This document shows, one piece after another, positions 58,721 through 64,000 of a stretch of 64,000 nt of DNA. Location of the stretch: NCBI RefSeq assembly GCF_910592395.1, contig NC_088319.1, forward strand, positions 10,728,001 to 10,792,000, given 5' to 3'. Positions within the stretch are counted from its first letter, which is position 1, and every line of letters starts with the position of its first letter. The position numbers and the translations under genes were made by a program. Origin of the DNA: Lineus longissimus. Its lineage: Eukaryota > Nemertea > Pilidiophora > Heteronemertea > Lineidae. The notes under the pieces are model-generated. The model was not told the DNA's origin. It made no database searches and saw nothing but the letters and a program-made list of their open reading frames with translations.

Positions 58721-59523
58721 AAACTCGTGAAAATGTTTGGTTTTTTTTATTTTCATGAATCGCAAAAATAAGGAGGCACACACAATTTTGGTTTACAGTA
58801 GTGGTAATTCTCCAGATAGGCCTATAATTCCTGAAGGTGTTCGTGATATTAGATTGAGTATGCAATTTCTGTTATTTCTGCAAATTTTCCCCGATGTAAA
58901 CACCACCTATAGTATGTAGCTGATTTCTCTATCTAGGTCTGTGGATAACATTCCTATGACAGATTTTATTGAGAGTGATCTATCGGTCCAATGAAAGTGG
59001 ATATAGGAAATTAAGATTCCGCATTTTCTTCACACATTTCTGCAAAGTTCCTGGATTCTTTTTATTTTGGAATGCTGGGAGGTCTTGTAAAAATACTGAT
59101 TCATCTATTTAATAGCAATTCGAGTACGGGTATTAAGCAAGTGTAATATGCTAGGGCCTTCAAAGGGTTGCTATTGGTGTATCCCATGAGTTTGCATATT
59201 TTGGAGTTGTTCAGATACAGCCTGGTACTGATCTTAATTGGTCTTTTATTAACTATTACATGTAAGGCACAGGCTGTAGGAGATGTGTGACAACCTGCTC
59301 TAAGTCCAAACTACAGATTTTTTCGTAACTTTTCTCAAGAACTTCAGGAGTGCTCTCTTCTGACATTTTGGATATCATTGGCATTTAACTTAAGGAATAT
59401 GTTACGTTATTATAAGGGCCGCTCGGCCACTATCGATGTCCTCTTCCGCCTCCAGGACCACGGGCATGATGGTAAGTCAGTTACATTCCCTGCATGAAAA
59501 AGACCGTAGCCGATGGTGATGAT

Positions 59524-59558
<35 letters not shown>

Positions 59559-60214
59559 GATGATTGACATGATTAATGATGAGTGATGATGAGGTGGGGA
59601 TGTATATCCTGTATATTTGACCTTTCACTACATTACCACTCTAATATAGTATAAAGCCGGAAATATTGGCAGCCATTTTATTCATTGTGAAGTTGCTACT
59701 TTTGTGTAGTTTAAATTTAGCATTCTGACAACCCCGTAACAGTCCTTTTTTGTCGCTGTTTATTTTGGCATAGACTCACATTTTTTGGCGTGATTCAGGA
59801 AAATTTAGGACGAGCAAAAAATTGTGTCAGGATTTGTTGAAATTCGAGGTGGGGCCCTTTTAAAAACCAAATGTTCTGGTAGGTTCCCCATCCTGTGACC
59901 TAATAGAAAATACACCGATGCATGCAGACCTTGTGTTGGAAAAATTTTCTTACCCACTAAATGAGAACATTCTTGCAGCAGTAGGGGGCGCTGCCTCCAA
60001 CAGTGCCCCTGATGATTTCACAGCAACGAGGCAAACTGTAAACTAAAAAATATTTACGGCCATTATAGTTTGCAGTTTTGTGTTATTGCATATTTGGCGT
60101 AGTTTCAATTCAAAGTTTTAAGAACATCGTAAAAGAATTTTCAATTCCGCATCGTTTTATTTTTCGCAGAATTTGTTGGTCACAAAAAATGCAAAATTAG
60201 CACATGCGTGTTCT
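58721..60214. other. Non-coding; GAT microsatellite at 59515-59595
   Basis: Contains an interrupted (GAT)n run. Nothing else was recognised. Confidence 0.5.
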
Positions 60215-60410
60215 TGTCTTCTTCTGCGATTGCTCTGCCCTTGAGGGCTTTATTCTCCAGGGAGTATTCATCCTCCAAGGCAACTTTTTGGGTGTCACTA
60301 TAGTTAGGCATCAATTGGGTTTATTGGCCTAGTGACCTTGTCTAAAGGTTGAGTGAAGCATCTTTTATAGACGGCAATACAAACACAAGAGACCCAACTA
60401 CACTAGACAT
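60215..60410 (-). mobile_element. SINE family D, body fragment
   Basis: CTTTATTCTCCAGGGAGTATTC, GTGTCACTATAG and TTTATTGGCCTAGTGAC match 17720-17880 in order, without a tRNA head. Confidence 0.45.
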
Positions 60411-60931
60411 TAAAAAAAACCTTGTCGTATTAAAAAATTGTTAGGCAAACCCAGTCAAACATCTTTTAGAAAGCAATAAAAAAGGTAAAACACCCGCTCA
60501 AAAATACTTCCATCATTTTCAGAGATATCTGTTTAAAATTGTTAGGCAAGCATTGCATGATAGATAAACACTTCACACTAGTGATCAATGGTAATAATCT
60601 ACTTAAGAAACACCTAGCCAGCTAACCGTTTTTTTATCAAGGAAGCCACTGAGGCAAGTATAAACTCTAAAGAGATCTCGACAGAAATCTGCTCATGGTT
60701 CCAAGATCCAGGGCAGAGCACTCGGCATACCTATTTTACGCCCACAATTTTCAACAACAGTGCCGAACATAAGGTTGAACATTCTCAAATTTCTGTAGTT
60801 TATCTGAGAGTTTGCCTGTACTCGCACTAAAAATGTGGTTGTAATTTTTACCTTGCTTGGTTTTAATACTGGGTAGTTCATTTGCTGAGATTTACGTCTG
60901 CCGGTCTGATAGCAGCAAAGCATCTCCTAAA

Positions 60932-61580
60932 GGGGTACGCCATTTGTAAAATCGGATGGTCCAGGAAAATTGAAATGCAGCTACATGTACATGTATATAC
61001 TGTATAGTACCCCCAGGTATATGGCACGGCTTAACCCGCCGGCCATGAGGGAATTCCTTTATGGCCCAGTGGTTGGCGCGTTGGCCCCAGAGTGAAAGTT
61101 GAGCAACATTGAGCTTGGTCAACCTTTGGATCGGTGACCGGCGCGTACAATACATCTGGCAGACCTTCCCACGCGATGCGAGCTCTGGATTTGTAGTTCG
61201 GTAATGAGACGCATGAAGCGCTAAGTAGGATCGAGGACGATCCATCTCTGTCCGAAGGGGGGAATGATGTATAGTAACCCCAGGTATATGGCACGGCTTA
61301 ACCCGCCGGCCATGAGGGAATTCCTTTATGGCCCAGTGGTTGGCGCGTTGGCCCCAGAGTGAAAGTTAAGCAACGTTGAGCGCGGTCAACCTTTGGATCG
61401 GTGACCGGCGCGTACAATACATATACAATGACGTTGTACAGTTATCATGGATATATACAACTTGGCTGAAACTTGGTATTTATAGTATTTTCATACTGTA
61501 ATCCTGGAATTTATATTTAGTATGTATTCACGCAACTGGAAATTTCCAAATTCAATTTCAAGTAGACTAAGGTGTTTGCT
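60932..61580 (+). mobile_element. MITE family A copy split by a 5S/tRNA-like element
   Basis: It starts AGGGGTACGCCATTTGTA after a decayed TTAA and resumes at about 61425 with GTACAGTTATCATGG and GCTGAAACTTGGTATTTATAG. The interruption is the duplicated element at 61002-61421. Confidence 0.65.
61002..61421 (+). mobile_element. Tandem pair of tRNA-A-box / 5S-like SINE
   Basis: Two copies start at 61002 and 61269 (period 267) and both begin GTATAGTA. Each has a tRNA-like A box (TGGCCCAGTGGTTGGCGCG), then AAGTTRAGCAACRTTGAGC and TTGGATCGGTGACCGG, which resemble the internal control region of 5S rRNA. The first copy is longer (to 61268); the second stops at 61421. They lie inside a family A MITE. 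No complete 5S gene is present. Confidence 0.6.
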
Positions 61581-61974
61581 GCTGGAGTTTTATTGCTAAT
61601 GATTTATTTTTGACATTTCTGCAAGTTGAATCCTTTCGCTGCTGGCACAATATCACGCTGTGCCGGAATAATCCTTGATACTTCGATATCTCTATCCTGC
61701 CTCGTACAAACCTTGTTGTATATTGGCCTGCCTCATAGATTAACTAATAGCAAGTCATTGCTCTGTGATGTCTATTTGCACAGGATTACCAGAATTATGT
61801 AATATTAGATTCAATTACCTGAGGACATGATAACATGAAGTCTCAAAAATGGGTTAAAGAGATCCAGTCGTGACTCAAGTCTTAGCTGAATGTGATAAGA
61901 ATAACTAAATTGGTGATTACTTCTTATGCAGCTCATTCGCTACATTACCAACTACCTAAGGGGAACCTGAAACT

Positions 61975-62053
61975 GCTAACATTTATCATTGGGAGCATAT
62001 TCCCGCCTTAGGTTTTAACCGGGATGTTCAAAACTCCCCATTTTTATAATCGT
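61975..62053 (-). repeat. Dispersed repeat H, copy 2 (inverse)
   Basis: ATTCCCGCCTTAGGTTTTAACC and AAAACTCCCCAT are the complement of 54054-54132. Confidence 0.55.
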
Positions 62054-62589
62054 TTCGCTATAGGTTTCCTTTTATAAGCAATATTTAATAAAGAGCATCT
62101 ATCTCTAAACATAATCGGTCGATTTACGCAAAGTGCTCCGCATTGAGATCACATGCACCAAGGTCAGTTTCATCAAATATTTGCCGATCATATTTGTTCT
62201 CATGTTATTGTCCTAATTGCACAAATACTACACGACATCATCGGTAACCAGCGGACACAGAAGTCGCCATAGAAACTGATGAACTAATTAGCAGATGAGT
62301 TTGATTAATTTACGTGATGCAATTTTCATTTGGTCTGATAATGAAACAAATGGAAGAGATTGTGGATATTGAATGCAAAAAATAAGAGATGATCACATTT
62401 TATTGTTGGCACACTCAAGAGTATAGTAGTATAATGAGGTGGTCCTACTGTCACTGTTTGAATAGGGATGTGCTGAAATCTCTCATCCACTTCCATTTTG
62501 GATGTTTGTGCCGTTTCTTATTCCAGAAATCAAAAAACGATTGTCAAATTGTGTTTCAAGTCTTTGTCTGAAATATTTTCTCCTAAAAC

Positions 62590-62662
62590 GAAATTTACTT
62601 TTTGTTGGTTTTGTAGTGCCAATGACACAAATTAAAGGGATGTCAATTGTGATTTGGACTGT
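62590..62662 (+). mobile_element. MITE family C, right-end fragment
   Basis: GGGATGTCAATTGTGATT and GGACTGTA match the right end of 19561-19956; the left part is missing. Confidence 0.5.
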
Positions 62663-64000
62663 ATAGTGTATTTTAACCACCTCCTACTCAGAAAATGTTT
62701 GTGAGATTATGTTTGCCGCTGGTTAGATAAATTCATATGAAAAACACCCTAAAAAAATCAAGTTTTGAGGGCTACTGAGTTTCTGCAACTCTTCAGTCAC
62801 TTTGTTCGTTATCAACTTGTAAATTACTGTCGAAGATTGAGCCAGAATTATCGGTGTTATGAATGAAATACTCCGAGCTGATTCCTGGGGAATATCAGAC
62901 TTAACGGCGGAGCATTCGAGTATGCTGTCTGTGTTAGAGTAAACATAGAACAGGTTGAAGATTTTCAAATAAAAGTATCTCAGATCAAATTTTTCCTGGG
63001 TAATTTAATTTTTATTTACCACTTTGTACGGAATGCAGCGATCAATTTGTAAATGTGAAACTAGAATTAGAATTTAGCCGTCGACTCAATTGATGCCAAT
63101 CAGGTTTTATGATTGAAAATAGCCGAGGGTGGCAGTGATGATTCGTGGTTAATATCATGTTTTATGACGGCTTTGCCGGCGGCACTCGTAAACAAGTTGT
63201 AAGCCAAAGATTTCGTTATTAAAATGCATTTTTTTGGAAGCAGTCTTCAGTGTTAGCAGTGAGGTGCATTAGTGGTTAGATCCCAGACAGTTCATTGAGA
63301 AGTAGCGAGATGGAATTCCATCCAGGCCACTTATTATTTTCACAATAGGTAGGTTGAGATCAGGAACCTCATACATATAAAATTCGTCCTTTCTACAGAG
63401 TTTTATCCGTATATGTATTTAAGGATCCAGGATGAGTCGCTGTTCTCAACCTCGCCATTAAAGAAACCAAAAGGCCAATCTCCAACCCAAAAGCGGCATT
63501 TGGAATTTGACGCTGGATTTCCTTGGATGCTCGACTAGAGTCAGTAGTTCAACCGTTCAACTGTTCAACTGTTCAACCCCGTTCCCCAGAGATACTTGAA
63601 AAATGTGTGGTGTTCTGCCTCTCCCCTCCCCTGAGTGTCTTCTGCCCCCCATTGACCCAAAAGTTAAATTCGGCCCTGCTCGTTCTGCGCTTAATTTGCA
63701 TTGTTCACTAATAGATCATAGCAATTGATATGTGTCGAACCAATTGGCAGTCGAACATCAAATTTATGAATGAAAAATTCCCCTGGGGTGGTCTCTGGCC
63801 AGAATCAGGTGAATCTTGGATCCGGCTTTTAGAGTAAACAGTAAACAGGTTTAGTTGTTGATTTAAGTCTCTATCTGTTTTTGATCAGTTCCTCTTTAAT
63901 TTTTTTGGATGAACATGGAATAACCCAACAACACAAATAATGAAATGCGCAATACAATGTATTTTGGTGTGTGTTTTTTTGCTGAAAAGTGTGTTCAGCT
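62663..64000. other. Non-coding; short GTTCAACT repeat
   Basis: GTTCAACT is repeated about three times at 63548-63577. A weak tRNA-like A box (GTGCATTAGTGGTTAGA) lies at about 63263. No gene was recognised up to the window end. Confidence 0.4.

Noticed and set aside
61095-61410. 5S rRNA genes
   Set aside because: Only the internal control region is similar; the 5' and 3' halves of 5S are missing.

Overview
The window is animal nuclear DNA, most likely from a marine invertebrate; I cannot name the species. The evidence is a spliced gene with GT-AG introns and consistent phases, a large excess of non-coding DNA, many small inverted-repeat transposons and tRNA-derived SINEs, several minisatellites, and two protein families known from animals. 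Only two protein-coding loci are convincing. Left arm (1391-11605, + strand): seven short exons splice into the N-terminal part of a PLEKHG5-type Rho guanine nucleotide exchange factor. They encode a cysteine/histidine-rich zinc-finger-like segment, a polar linker and a Ras-binding-like (ubiquitin-fold) domain. Every junction is GT-AG and the phases fit. The first exon and the catalytic DH-PH exons were not found; the introns hold a 122-bp satellite, a 30-bp minisatellite and many MITEs. Right-centre (47570-50104, - strand): a long intronless gene encodes ankyrin repeats followed by a complete Mab-21/cGAS-like nucleotidyltransferase. This is a probable cGAS-like receptor (cGLR) of innate immunity. 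The catalytic acidic residues are intact and the cGAS zinc ribbon is absent. Its upstream flank carries a consensus NF-kappaB decamer and a TATA-like box; a TTAA-flanked MITE lies just past its 3' end and a 245-bp direct duplication lies upstream. This is the most interesting system in the window: a fused ankyrin sensor/scaffold and second-messenger synthase, possibly under NF-kappaB control. Everything else (about 11.6-47.5 kb and 50.3-64 kb) is repeat-rich non-coding sequence. It contains a 92-bp higher-order minisatellite (12.6-13.9 kb), decayed LINE reverse-transcriptase remnants (37.6-38.25 kb), a ~145-bp satellite array (45.6-46.2 kb), and two foldback elements (9.16-9.59 and 44.34-44.76 kb) with different ends but a shared 20-bp core. 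It also holds several TIR MITE families, tRNA-headed SINEs, and a duplicated element that joins a tRNA-like A box to a 5S-rRNA-like control region (61.0-61.4 kb). A CpG-rich patch at 16.15-16.6 kb may be an unannotated promoter. All assignments come from reading the sequence and from family knowledge; no search was run.
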